Notes: generated from the letters alone by a model not told the origin. Shown: positions 23,898-35,399, counted from the first letter of the stretch. The stretch is 64,000 nt of DNA from Begonia masoniana (GCA_022432975.1 CM039502.1:73055497-73119496), one strand, 5' to 3'. Numbers and translations: made by a program.

Positions 23898-25740
23898 ATC
23901 ACATAATGCTCATTCAAAAATGGATTCCCCAAATGCGCATGGAACGGTAAAGCTTCCTGGATCTTTTAGTTTTTGTGGGAGCTTTCGTTGAATAATAGCG
24001 TTGCATTATTTGGTCAGAGCAATTGTGCCACATTCTTCAATTTCGCATTTGTGAGACAAGATTTCTTTTAAAAATTTTGCATAAGTAGGCATTTGCTCGA
24101 GAGCCTCGGCGAATGGGATGTTGATGTGTAGTTGCTTAAACATTTCAAAAAATTTTCCAAACTGCTTGTCAGTCTTGACTATCTTTAAACGTTGAGGAAA
24201 GGGAACCCGTGGTGTGATTTCTTAGTCTTGGTGATGGAAACTTTTGTAGCTGTTGGGCTTCACTTTCATATGGAGATAATGTTGTTAAATCTTTACTTTC
24301 AACGTCAATTGCCTTATTCGTTTCTTGCTCAGAATTATCAATCACCGTCCCACTCTTAAGGGTGATGGCGTTGCATTGATCTTTCGGATTTATTTCTGTA
24401 GAACTCAGTAAAGCACCTTGAGGTCGTCCATTCAGTACGTTAGCGATTTAGCCCACTTGTGTTTCCAAACTTCGGATTTGAGCAGACTAATTCTGTAGGG
24501 TTGTCTGTGTCTCAGCCAAGAACTTGTTAGTGTGCTCACCCATTTTGGCAATTATATCCTCAAGATTTGGCTTTCTTTCTTGGTATGGTAGAGTTTGTTG
24601 AGAAGTTTGTGGCATCTGCATTGCATTGTTCTGATTTTTTCATGAGAAATTGGGATGATTGTTGCGCGCCCACGTATAATAGTTATTTGAATTTTAAAAA
24701 TTTGGTCTATTATAATTCCCAACAAAGTTTGCTTGCTCTAACAGATTATTTTCCATTTGATTTCCTTCTTGGCATTCTTCACTTGCATGCGGTCCTTGAC
24801 ACCATTGGCATGCTCATATTGGAGAATAAATCGAGTTGACTAGAGCTTGGTTATTCTGTAGTTGCTTGGTTAGAGATGCGATTTGAACAGTCAAAGCCTT
24901 TACTGCGTCCATCTTAGGAGTGCTCGGTTGCTTTTTCAAAATTTGCTGCTCGACAAGACATTGGTCATTATTCAATGCTAACTCCTACAGTAAAGTAAAT
25001 GCTTCTAATTCTGTCTTTTAGAGAAGTGAACCACCGGCAGCTGCATTAACCAGAGTCCTTGTAGAGGCTGATAAACCAATAAAAAATGTTTGAATTTGCA
25101 TCCAACGTGGCAAACAATGTTGTGGGTACTTCCGTTATAATTCCTTGAAACGAGCCCACGATTCATATAGCGTCTCCCCGTCGAATTGGCTGAAATTAAC
25201 AATCTCATTATGGTACTTCGCAATCTTCTCAAAAGGGAAAATTTAGAAAGAAACTTTTGACATAGCTCAGCTCATGTGGTGATGGAATCAGCCAGCAACG
25301 AATTTAACCAACTTTTTGCTCAGTCTCTTAATGAGAATGGAAACAATCGTAGCTTTACAGCATCATCAGAGAAATTATGAAATTTGAAGGTATCGCACAC
25401 CTCTACAAAGTTGGCAATGTGATCCTTTGGATCATCGGATGGCAAACCGCTAAATTGTGACTACTGAATCATATGAATGGTCACCGGCTTGATCTCAAAA
25501 TTGTGGCCTGTAATTGCTGGTTTACGAATTGCAGATTGGACACCGATCACAGATGGCATCCCATAATCTAATAATGTTCGTGTCTCAACTTCTTCAATTT
25601 GTTCAAGATCCATGGCTGCTGTCCTCGTTTCCTTTCGATTTTTACGACAGGTCCATTCAATTTCTGGATCGATCGGAACTAGGTTGGCAACACCATGTTT
25701 TCGCATACACCTGAAAAGAAAGATAAAAATAAACAAATCA
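23898..25740 (-). pseudogene. Gypsy gag relic (Athila/Tat type)
   Basis: The N-terminal frame 25736-25461 includes FEIKPVTIHMIQ; the next frame pieces read [18 protein letters not shown], typical of Athila-like gag capsid. Many stops and shifts break the rest; 24500-25000 has only short frames. In the intact family this protein forms the particle. Confidence 0.75.
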
Positions 25741-27330
25741 AAAAATTGAATTCAAATATAAACTAGAATTATTTAATTTAATAATAGCGAACAAATAGTC
25801 CCCCGCAGTCTTGTCAAAAAATTGTTGCAAAAAATCTTACGCAAGTGAACGTGTCACAAAAGTAATAAAGTGTATAAATACGAGTGGAACCTACGAGGAC
25901 TAATTTCACTAATTATCAAACACAATTAATTCCAATTTATAATGAATATGAAACTTCTATAATCTTGATTTAAAATAAAATCGCAAAGTACTTAAATTAA
26001 ATGAGGTTTAGAATGTAATGAAGAAGTTCTAGGGTTTCCGATTTCAACTAAATTAATCTTATTTAATTTTCCTAATCCAAATCATTACTTTCTATTTTTA
26101 TGTATTGATGACAATCTGACAAAACTATTTATCAATCTCTCTCGAGTAATGATAAACTTATTCAACTAACGAATTATTACCTCTCGGTCTCTAATCCTGA
26201 AAATCAATTGAATACATTAAGAATAAGAAGTTAAACTACCACATGAACGCATTGGCTATCTCTAGTCTAACATAGTTTTCATGATAAATTGTTCAGTGCA
26301 CGATTATTTATTACCTCTCGATTTCAAAACAATCCTACGAACATGTTATTGTTAATCAGGCAGTCGCAAGCATTAAGGACAGAATAAATTACTCAACACA
26401 ATATTGAAAAAAAAAATTAATAATTTGAATTATAGAAAAACTAAATAATCATAATCCGGCTACATCGTAGCCCTAGAAGAAGAAGTTTAGTTTATACTAA
26501 AGTAACGGAAACAAATAGAATAAATAGAGATGTTCATAATTGAAAAAAGAAGGAGAAGGAAAAACTAAGGTTGTCGATCCGAATTCTTCTTTCCCGATAC
26601 TCTTGCTTTGTTCCCGTCTCCGTCTTTATCTCTCAATCTCCTCCCTCCTTAGGTTAACTTGTAAACTCATTCTTTACTAATATGTCGCCACCTATCAGCC
26701 TCAACGGTTGAGATTAAAACAGATTAGAGCAATTAAAATGGCCGATCGATCGGTTGAAGTGTAGCCAATCGATCGACTTAACGACTGCTTCACGTAAAAC
26801 TATCTCTTCAGCCGATCGATCGCTTGGAAAGTGGCCGATCGATCAGCAGTCTTTTTGCTTGATTTTGTAATTCACCTCAGCCGATTGACCGCCTTGGGAA
26901 TAGCCGATTGGTCGGCACTTTCGTTGGATTTCTCTTCAATTCAGCTTCTTTAACCGATCGATCGCCCAAAATTCTGCGATCGATCGGCTGAGCTTCTGTC
27001 TTCTCTTTAAATTCTTCATTTTTAGCCGATCGATCGCCTAGATTTGGCCGATCGATTGCCAAGATTTGGTCGATCGATTGGTTACTTCTCTGCCGAAATA
27101 ACTTCGTCTTTTCTTCAGTCGATCGATCGCCTGCACTATAGCCGATCGATCGGCTCCTCTGCATATTATTCTGTCCTTATTTTCTATCCCGGATCGAATT
27201 TGCAAAACCTGTAATTGTTTAATTTCTCTACACATTTGCATCAAAGGTATTAGAATCATTCACATATTTGAGTAAAGCTTATCAAATCATGTATAAAAAA
27301 GTACAATAAAGTGTGTAAAATACACACTCA
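25741..27330 (-). mobile_element. 5' LTR and leader of the Athila/Tat relic
   Basis: On the minus strand the LTR probably begins TGAGTGTGTATTTTACAC at 27330 and ends near 25820. A degenerate PBS (GACTGCGGGGGACT, ~25798-25815) resembles the end of the Asp-tRNA-type PBS of Athila elements. The LTR abuts a copia frame at its GAG-pre-integrase motif, so the gypsy inserted into that copia. No ORF here is real; the frames at 26877-27259 are translations of the repeat array. Confidence 0.6.
26741..27153. repeat. Array of GCCGATCGATCGGC palindrome doublets, ~70-bp period
   Basis: Thirteen copies of the palindrome-like word start near 26741, 26764, 26811, 26833, 26880, 26903, 26953, 26976, 27024, 27046, 27068, 27118 and 27139. 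They occur mostly in pairs 21-24 bp apart, and pairs recur every 69-73 bp before one expanded unit. Confidence 0.9.
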
Positions 27331-28566
27331 TTAGTGGCCAAATCTTATGTTCCACAACTCAGTTTCTTTTCCATGATCTTCAAATACATGTGAGGTTTCA
27401 CCTGTTACTATTTTTCCTTGCAGAAGATGTAATTCATTCTGCAATAATCCTTTCATAACAGTGAGAGCTCCCTTTGAAACTGTCATTATGCTGTCTTCAA
27501 CCTTAACAGTACAACCTGAGCTATCAAGCATTCCGATTGAAAGTAGATTTCTTTTCAGTTTCGGAACATATCTGACATTCAGAATTGTTCTTATCTGACC
27601 ATCATACATAACAATTTGCACACTGACTTCACCTTCAACATTACACGCTTGATTGTTTCCAAGAAGAACTTGTCCACCTGAACACTTTCTAAAATTGGCT
27701 AACCATTCTTTCCTTGGAGACATGGAAAGAACAACTTGAATCAAGTACCCACATGTCTCTTGAATTTGTTTATGGTGCAATCAGAACATCCGATGACTGG
27801 TATCCATCGACAACCACTGATGCATCTCCCTGTTCAGTCTTTCTTTCAAAACAATTCTGTTTGAGATGACCTTCCTTGTGACAGTAGTAACATCGCCTCA
27901 CTGTTTTGGATTTCAAGTGAGACATGTTTTTATTCTGTCTCTGCTCTCTTGTTTGTGAACGCCCTCTCACAGTAATACCTTCTCCATTAGAATTTTCATG
28001 TATAACATATGGTTGTTGTAACAGTTTGAAATTCAGCATTGCCCTAACCTCATCCATTGTCAATGTTTGTTATCCATATAGAGCATAGTATCTACGAAAT
28101 GATCATAAAATTTTGGCAGTGAACTCGGGAGAATTATCGCTTGATCCTCTTCTACCACTATAACACCAATGTTGTTTAGATCCATAATTATTTTGTTAAA
28201 ATCATCTATATGTCTCCCCATTTCAATAGATTCCTCCATCTCCATATTATACAGTTTTTTCTTTAGGTAGAGTCGATTAGCTAATGATCTCTTCATGTAT
28301 AAATATTCTGATTTCTGTCATACCTTCAAAGCCTTATTTAGTAACCTCGCGGAGAACTTCATAACCAAGGGAAAGAAGAATAGCGCTATGTGCCTTGGCT
28401 TCCAATTCTTCTGCTCTTTCTTTGTCATATTCTTTTATTTTTGTAGTGGAGTATGCATCAATAACTTGAGCAACTCCTTGTTGCACAAGAAGTGTTTTGC
28501 ATCTTCACTCTCCATAAGCTGAAATCATTACTCCCACTAATCATGGAAACTTCAAATTTCGCCATT
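27331..28566 (-). pseudogene. Copia gag-protease relic, truncated by gypsy insertion
   Basis: Gag starts at ATG 28566 (MAKFEVSMISGSNDFSLWRV) with later pieces at 28296-28060 and 28063-27770, the last holding a CCHC knuckle (CYYCHKEGHLKQNC). The frame 27780-27331 covers the C-terminal protease region (ILNVRYVPKLKRNLLSIG) and the GAG-pre-integrase motif ending LWNIRFGH. The rest of pol is absent because the Athila LTR begins here. Confidence 0.85.
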
Positions 28567-28765
28567 TTCTGATTTTCAAGTTCAACTTCTTGTTCTTGAT
28601 CCAAAGTTTGCTAATCTATCTTGATCCATGCTCACCGCACCAATTGTTGTGGATTGAGATTGAGATTGAGATTGAAATTGAGATTGATGTAAACAAAATA
28701 TCAAGAACAATAAAAATAATAGGAGTTGTTGATTTACGTGGTTCGAACAGGTCTCATACATCCAC
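28567..28765 (-). mobile_element. Leader and LTR start of the copia at 27331-28566
   Basis: The leader has a PBS-like TTGGTGCGGTGAGC (~28630-28643, minus strand) and a (GATTGA)n simple repeat at 28652-28687. The sequence TTACGTGGTTCGAAC at ~28734-28748 is common in plant copia LTRs. It is interrupted at 28765 by Cassandra. Confidence 0.55.
28652..28687. repeat. Hexanucleotide repeat (GATTGA)n
   Basis: About six GATTGA units, one imperfect (GAAATTGA). Confidence 0.9.
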
Positions 28766-29714
28766 TGTGACGACCCGTCTTTCAACGGACTGATAAGGAA
28801 CCACCTATTCTCCGCGGATCCTGGGGCTGACCTGGGCCGGAGGTGGGTAAAGCTCCGCGGATCCTGGGGCTGACCTGGGCCGGAGTGGTTTCTCCGTTGA
28901 AGCAGGGGCCGTTACGAACCCACATTGCTTGGGGAAGTACATGGAAATGAAACATATGTAAGAGATCCCTCCCTAAATAGCAAGACGCGTTTTGGAGCAC
29001 AATTGACAACGGATCCCATAAGAACTCCGAAGTTAAGCGTACTCCGGCGAGAGTAATTCCAGGTTGGGTGACCTCCCGGGAAGTGCTCTCGCCAAACAAA
29101 GCCGTGAGGGGAGGATATTGGGCTGCGGCCCAATCCCCGGAGCGGACAATATCTTGCTGGGAACAGGGGTCGTTACAAATGGTATCAGAGCCTGTACCCA
29201 ACCGGAAATGTGGCCAACGAGGACGTTGGGCCCCCGAGGGGGGGTGATTGTGACGACCCGTCTTTCAACGGACTGATAAGGAACCACCCGTTCTCCGCGG
29301 ATCCTGGGGCTGACCTGGGCCGGAGTGGTTTCTCCGTTGAAGCAGGGGCCGTTACGAACCCACATCGCTTGGGAAAGTACATGGAAATGAAACATATGTA
29401 AGAGATCCCTCCCTAAATAGCAAGACGCGTTTTGGAGCACAATTGACAACGGATTCCATAAGAACTCCGAAGTTAAGCGTACTCCGGCGAGAGTAATTCC
29501 AGGTTGGGTGACCTCCCGGGAAGTGCTCTCGCCAAACAAAGCCGTGAGGGGAGGATATTGGGCTGCGGCCCAATCCCCAGAGCGGACAATATCTTGCTGG
29601 GAACAGGGACTCCTGGGAAGTGCTCTCGCCAAACAAAGCCGTGAGGGGAGGATATTGGGCTGCGGCCCAATCCCCAGAGCGGACAATATCTTGCTGGGAA
29701 CAGGGGTCGTTACA
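28766..29714 (+). mobile_element. Complete Cassandra TRIM
   Basis: LTR 1 (28766-29177) begins TGTGACGACCCG and ends GTCGTTACA; LTR 2 spans 29249-29714. The PBS TGGTATCAGAGC is at 29180-29191 and a purine-rich run (GAGGGGGGG) precedes LTR 2. The 71-bp internal domain has no ORF. The element is flanked by a perfect 5-bp duplication TCCAC (28761-28765 and 29715-29719). LTR 1 has an extra ~47-bp tandem copy of TCCGCGGATCCTGGGGC, and LTR 2 repeats its last ~100 bp. The open frames here are chance. Confidence 0.95.
29009..29084 (+). promoter_or_regulatory. 5S rRNA-like internal promoter in Cassandra LTR
   Basis: ACGGATCCCATAAGAACTCC, GAAGTTAAGCG (A box), GCGAGAGTA (intermediate element) and GGTTGGGTGACCTCCCGGG (C box) follow in 5S order and spacing. 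In plant 5S genes these boxes recruit TFIIIA and Pol III. LTR 2 has the same block at 29449-29524. Confidence 0.88.
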
Positions 29715-29719
29715 TCCAC

Positions 29720-29793
29720 GAGAAGCCGACTTTATTGAAACATACCTAATAGAGAAAATTCAGTACCCAATTCAAATCTAATCACCTAGATCT
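29720..29793 (-). mobile_element. Copia LTR fragment between Cassandra and MITE
   Basis: Continuation of the LTR interrupted at 28765; it ends at the MITE target duplication. Confidence 0.5.
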
Positions 29794-30540
29794 AGGGGTG
29801 GGCATAACCGGACCGCGGACCAAAAACCGGACCAGACCATCGGTTTCGGTCCCACCTCCCAGGACCATGGTCCAGTCCTCGGTCCACACTTCATAGGACC
29901 ATCGATTTTTGGTCCGGTCCTCGGTCCATGGCTCAAATTCTAGAAAAATTGAGACAGGACCGAGGGTTAACAAATTAGTCTGTTTTTTAAACTAAACCCT
30001 ATTTAGTCATTCACTATTTCACTTCACTTTCTCCTTTCCAGATTCCAATTTCCAGAATCGAGTCCCTGACCCTAGCGAACTCCCTGATTCCCGACATTCC
30101 CCGAAGGCGAACGCCCGACCTCGACCCTGACCCTGACCCCGACCTTGAAGCCCGTGCTCCGTGTCTGTTCTCCCTGCTCGATTCTCGTTCGCGCTCGGCT
30201 CTGTCTTCGGATTCGCGCTCGGCTTTGTCTTCGGATTCGCGCTCCGCTCTTCTTCAAAATCGTCTCAGATCTGGAATCGTGTCAAATCTGTTATTGTCTC
30301 GGCTCTTCTTCTGGAATCGTCTCAGATTACTTTACTGTGTTTTGAATGATTTTGGTGTTGAAAAAATGGAGAGATTCATGAAAAATTTGATTGTTGGAAA
30401 AATTAAATAGGTGGGAGGAACCGGGACCGAACCGGTCCAGTCTTGATTCCTCCCATGGCCGGTTCCTGTCCTCAAAATTTTTTTCTCGAAGGTTCGGTTA
30501 GGGCTCGAAACTGGACCGACCCAGACCATGTCCACCCCTA
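29794..30540. mobile_element. hAT-like MITE (747 bp)
   Basis: The ends AGGGGTGGGCAT and ATGTCCACCCCTA are near-inverted repeats. The flanks CTAGATCT (29786-29793) and CTAAATCT (30541-30548) form an 8-bp target duplication with one mismatch, as expected for hAT transposons. Subterminal regions are full of GGACCG/CGGTCC motifs in both orientations. There is no transposase; the frames inside are not supported as genes. Confidence 0.8.
30185..30250. repeat. ~24-bp minisatellite inside the MITE
   Basis: TTCGCGCTCGGCTCTGTC, TTCGCGCTCGGCTTTGTC and TTCGCGCTCCGCTCTTC follow in tandem. The region 30060-30260 is GC-rich compared with its surroundings. Confidence 0.8.
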
Positions 30541-31060
30541 CTAAATCTATCTTCACTCTCTTCCAATCTCCAGAGAGCCCTAAAGATCGAAGCATATCAG
30601 CAGTAGCACCTCTCAAAATAAGTATTTCTCCTCTCAATTTTCTCCATTTCTCACAAATTACCAACTGTATAAAAGTTACAACACTAGTACACTCAAGTTA
30701 AAAGCAAAACTTCTTTAACTCTCTCTTCTTCAGCTTGTAACTTCCGTCTGGATAACTACCATTGTTATTTGTCCAGGTGGCTAGCTAAAATTGTATCATC
30801 CAGCTCAAAAAGATAGTGGCTGGTTACTAACTCTCAATTGACGAAGTTAAAAATATTAATGGAAATTTTTTCTTTATTTTAAGATTTATTTTGATATTTA
30901 CCCTTGTGTTTATTTATATTTACCCTTATTTGTTACTTGGATGTAACTATTTATCACTCACTATGATAAGACTAGCAAATTGAGCATAAGAGTTCACATC
31001 CATAGACACCACAGCAGTGTCAAGCCACTGTTAATATCTATATATATATTTCACTTTCCA
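30541..31060 (-). other. Copia LTR remainder and gene-flanking spacer
   Basis: 30549 to roughly 30780 looks like the rest of the copia 5' LTR; its outer end cannot be fixed without a second copy. The remaining DNA to 31060 is AT-rich with no gene. Confidence 0.4.
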
Positions 31061-31064
31061 ACAA

Positions 31065-31070
31065 TTTATT
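31065..31070 (-). terminator. Possible poly(A) signal of CSLA
   Basis: TTTATT on plus is AATAAA on the minus strand, about 356 bp after the CSLA stop codon. It is a short motif in AT-rich DNA, so support is modest. Confidence 0.35.
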
Positions 31071-31425
31071 ACTTGTCAAACAAATAAACCCAAAAAATAA
31101 AAAACTACAAAATCTCACAAATTACAAACATTCCATTAGAGGAGGTGTAGAGCTGTAACACCAAGAGGCTGCTTCCACTTGCTCCATATTCCATTCGATG
31201 GCAGCAATTTCTGCCAAGTCCTGTCTCCTTTTCTTGAATATTCACAAGGGATTCAACTTCATTGTTCTAATTGCTAAAAAAATTACCATTTTCTTCTTCT
31301 TTCTTCCTTTTTTAGAGACTAATTTTAAAGGAAACTTGCTAACCTATCAAAGGAGGATGAGACGATCAGTACATAAGGAAATGAACGAACGGTCCGACCA
31401 ATTACGCGAAGAAATGGGAAAATAC

Positions 31426-34400
31426 TTAGGAGCTTGGAATCATAGTGCCAATATATCCAAACCCCATGATGAAGAAGGCAATGGCTTGAATGAAAAGGAA
31501 AATGAAGAAGTGGTTTTTCCCGATCATAACATCGCAGCATCCGCAAAAGAAGAGATACCCTCCGACCCCGACCTCCAACATGTGAATTCTGCAAATGTAG
31601 GATCGAAACAACTAGAAGATAAACAAATGAACAGCTCTGAAAACCCGACTTTAGTAATGTCGAAATTGGCGGCTTACCTGTCTCCTAGTCGGAAACGAGG
31701 CTTTTTGGGGGCTTTCGTGCCTGATTTTGCCTTGAGGACGTCTCCTAGTTTCTCTGTGACGATCCATTCATTCACTCTGCTTGCCTCCAGCAGACCAATT
31801 ATGGTAGCTTTGGCTCTGTGCAATGACATTACATTCTCGAAAAGAATCCAAAATACCATTAAGTGGAGCGACCTGAAAGTGGAAGAAAAATGATCAATAA
31901 AGGAACATAATCATGAAATAGATGTAATGACTCAATTTCACAAAAAAAAGAATAAAGAAAAAAAATGCTCATTCATTGCATAAATTTGACAAATTAGATA
32001 TCACAACCCAATTTCTAGCAACCCGGTACAATATTATAAACTTTGAATGTAAGGGGTCACGATTTTGTTTTTGAATTTTGATCTCGAAAAGTATTGTATG
32101 ACTTTCTACCTTTTTCAAGAGATGCGAGAGTAGACAATTTTTAAGTTCTCGACGTTGTACGTGAAAGGATTTATGACTTATCAAACTTCAAATCTTTAAA
32201 ACTTATCGTCCAATTTATACGAGTAAGAATCGAAGCATAACCTTGGAGTTCCGATAGCATTAAGGATGGTGATAGTAGTAGGAACATAAACTGCACCCCA
32301 TTTCGGAACAACAACTTCAGGCACAACCACAGTGGCTGGCATTACAATGCAGTAGAAGAGGAATGCGTTGACGTGGGCTATGATTTTCCGAACGAAGAAG
32401 AAGCTGTATATAACGTGGACTTTTTTCCACAAACTCACTTTCTGCCATAAACAAACAAATATTTCATCATGGGCAGTTGATGGATACTATCTGGAAAAAA
32501 GGGCAGAAAAATTTACCTTGTTTCTGATAATCTCAATCACCATTTTCCTGAACAGGTTAGCCGGACCACAAGACCATCTGTGCTGTTGGTATCTGTAGGC
32601 CTTGAAAGTACTGGGCAACTCATTTTTGACCTACGTTCACATCAACAATTTGCCTTAGAAATCTGTATTTTAATCGATAGAAATTAAAACAAATGATTAA
32701 TTAAGTACTTTGAGATTGCCGAGATAGAGGAATTTCCAGCCCTTGAGACTAGCTCTGACTGCCAAATCCATGTCCTCCACTGTCGTACGGTCCTTCCATC
32801 CTCCAGCTTCGCTCACTGCGGCAATTCTCCAAACACCTGCTGTGCCTGAAAAAAAAAATTCACGACAAATCAAGGTAAAATCCAAAACTCCATGATCAGA
32901 ACAAGAAAAGATTGATTAATCAAGAACGAGAAACCCACCGTTGAATCCAAAAAACGCGTAGGTAGAAGAGCCCACTTCTTGCTCCACAGTGAAATGGTAA
33001 TCCAAAGACATTTCTTGCAGTCTCGTCATCAGGCACTCGTCGGAGTTCACTGTAGAAGAACCGCCATTAATACGTAATAATGAAAGACATGAGAGATAAA
33101 ACGAAGTGTCGGTGAGAGAGAGTATGGAGAATAAGACAGTGACTGGAAAATGAGGTCCACCATTATTAAGCCGGCACATGGTAGTGCTGGGCGAGGAAAA
33201 GATGCAGAATTGAAGGAAAATACTCCATTACTCCGACCAGTATCCACTGCCCGCATTAATGAAGGCAAAATCGGATTGGTGGCGTACCTAAAAATAAAAT
33301 CTTTCCTCTTCCTACTGTCGTCTGGTTTGATTGACCCACATGGCCTGCAGTTCTTACTTTAAACTTTAGCATTGACCTAACCATCTCTCTCTCCTTCTCC
33401 TAGATCTCCTCTCATCTCATCAATCATCATTCTTATTGAAAATGAAATAAATAATTGAATTTCATAGAAATGTAATTAATTATATATTTTTAACAATTTG
33501 TCTCATTTGTTTTAATTTCTTCATGTTTACAAATAATTTTAGCTTCTCATTTTCTTATGTTCTCGTATTTAATACAATAAATTATAAATAATTAAAATAA
33601 AAAATTATAGCAATTATTCTTATTTTTTAAGAGAATGCTAGGTTTATTTTCTGCAATTTAATGTTAAAGTTTACGTTGACAATGGTTTTGTTGAACATAA
33701 TTAATCATTTATCAATTTAAAAAAGGTGCTAAAAAGGTTCCACGTGGAGAAACGAAAACGACCAGCGTGGATGATAGTGAGATTCCCCCGCTGACGTGAC
33801 ACTAACGGGGCCCACGTCACGGACTCACCGACAGTTTTGAGGAAACAAAACTAATGAAAGCTTCCCCTCCTTAATTACTACATAATTAACGACCAAACCA
33901 ACGATTAAGGAAAGAAACGAATTAACGAAGTTTGAAAGGCTACGCGGAATTACCGAATTTCCAACGGGCCTGAACGAGGGCGATTTCAGGGTTGTGGGCG
34001 AGGAAAGGGACGGTTCGACAGAGGAAGTCCGGCTCCGGTTGAAAATCGGCGTCGAAAATGGCCACGTAGTCGCACATCTTCACGTAGCTATGCTTCATCC
34101 CTTCTTTCAGAGCTCCGGCTTTGTACCCATTCCGGTTGTCTCTTACCTCGTACTTTATGTTTACCCCTTTGCTCGCCCATCTTTGGCACTCCAAATCCAC
34201 CATATCCTGCATTTTTAACCAGTTTTAGCCCCATCCAATATGTTAAATCCAAGGCTGAACAGTTTTTTTGGCCGGAAATTGAAGTGTTTGCTAGATCAGA
34301 AAGTTGCAGAGAAAAAATGTTTGATGTTTGATGTTTGCCACTCATCTCTGTAGTATTACCTTGATTAATGGATCTGTTGAATCGTCGAGGACTTGAATGA

Positions 34401-34878
34401 TGATCCGATCAGACGGCCACGAAAGGCCACAAGCTGCTCTGATCGAAAGCTGATAAACCTGCACCATTAAACACGTTAGTTTGAGCTCCAAAATTGGCGG
34501 TAGTCGGAGAAACGACATGGAAATGCGATGAACAAAGAGAAAGACGACCTCTCCTTCGTTGTACATTGGAATTTGCACTAAAACCATCGGATAAACAGAG
34601 TTTCCGAGCTCGATGTCGTCTTTCAGGGGCTCCCATTTGTAACGCTTCTCCGGTTTCCGACCAAATAGTTTAATGAGAACAATTACACACCCCATATAAA
34701 CCCTCTCGATAAACAGCATCAACGACATGATCAAACAGAAAAAAACTGTGATTCTCAACAGAGGAACGACCAACGGAGTTTTGATCGAATTCCACATCAA
34801 CGTAATTTGCGTAGAAATGTCGGTTCGAGCGCCGAGAAACGAATCGGGAAGAAGAGTGGAAGTTGAAAGCCGCTCCAT
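31426..34878 (-). CDS. CSLA: Glucomannan 4-beta-mannosyltransferase (CSLA family), nine exons
   Basis: Exons (minus strand order): 34878-34549, 34458-34360, 34206-33954, 33049-32939, 32845-32709, 32630-32517, 32441-32242, 31872-31678, 31588-31426. All introns are GT-AG, phases join, and the total of 1602 nt gives 533 residues, the usual CSLA length. Family role: a Golgi membrane GT2 enzyme that polymerises GDP-mannose (and GDP-glucose) into (gluco)mannan. Visible motifs: N-terminal membrane segment (~35-60), DDS (135-137), DAD (195-197), TVEDMDL with E288-D289, QQHRW (325-329), and several C-terminal membrane segments. Unusual residues are Gly109 in NEGEV, Arg117 in SIRAACG and Cys206 in FLCRT, where I recall Arg/Lys, Gly and Trp. 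CSLA9-like is the closest recalled subtype. Intron 3 (904 bp) and intron 7 (369 bp) hold nothing else that I recognise. Confidence 0.95.
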
Positions 34879-35044
34879 TTGTCGGTTTCTTTTTTCAGTG
34901 AAAGCAGAAGGAAAATAGAGAAGAAAAGACGATTGCTTTGAGTTTCAGAGAGAAGAAAACAAGATCTGGACGAACACAAAAGGATTTTTCTTTAGCAAAA
35001 GAGAAGGAATAATTCTTTTTCTTATGATTTTACTTCGGCTATAC

Positions 35045-35046
<2 letters not shown>

Positions 35047-35075
<29 letters not shown>
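35047..35075. repeat. A29 homopolymer
   Basis: Uninterrupted run of 29 A on plus, in the CSLA leader region. Confidence 0.95.
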
Positions 35076-35331
35076 CAATGTAGAAAGAAAGAAAGAGCTG
35101 CAAATGCGAGTCAGTGGCTCAACCCCACTTCCATAACTAGAAGAAAACCCAGTTTCAATGTCAATCTTCCAGACCCAGAAACACAATCATTACACTGCCA
35201 AAAAACCACCTCTCTCTCACGAAAAAAAAAAAAACCGCAAAGAAAATGCTTTCCTGCTTCTGAATCAAACAGAAGCAGAACAATGCAATAACAAAAAAGG
35301 AAACTCTGGCCTGGAGAAGAAGATACAGAAA

Positions 35332-35356
35332 GAAGAAGAAGAAGAAGAAGAAGAAG
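35332..35356. repeat. (GAA)n microsatellite
   Basis: Eight GAA units on plus, in the CSLA leader. Confidence 0.95.
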
Positions 35357-35381
35357 AGAAGGAGAAATATGCTATATAAGT

Positions 35382-35399
35382 TCTCTCTCTCTCTCTCTC
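35382..35399. repeat. (CT)n microsatellite
   Basis: TCTCTCTC run of about nine dinucleotides just downstream (sense direction) of the expected CSLA start. GA-rich sense tracts are common in plant leaders. Confidence 0.95.

Noticed and set aside
26741..27153. CRISPR-like array (regular short repeats with spacers)
   Set aside because: Repeats are palindromic words in pairs with imperfect copies, inside a plant LTR; there are no cas genes and the organism is a plant.
26877..27259. Arg/Ser/Asp-rich frames (DRSIGYSAGDRS...)
   Set aside because: They are translations of the CGATCGATCG array, and the period is set by DNA, not by protein.
29009..29084. A true 5S rRNA gene
   Set aside because: Only the internal-promoter part of 5S is present, inside LTRs with PBS and target duplications; the 5' and 3' parts of the 120-nt rRNA are missing.
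28782..29719. Frames of up to 228 codons across 28782-29719
   Set aside because: Same reason: Cassandra LTR and internal domain read in chance frames.
31198..31893. 231-codon plus-strand frame MAAISAKSCLL...
   Set aside because: It lies antisense over exons 8 and 9 of the CSLA gene and has no recognisable domain.
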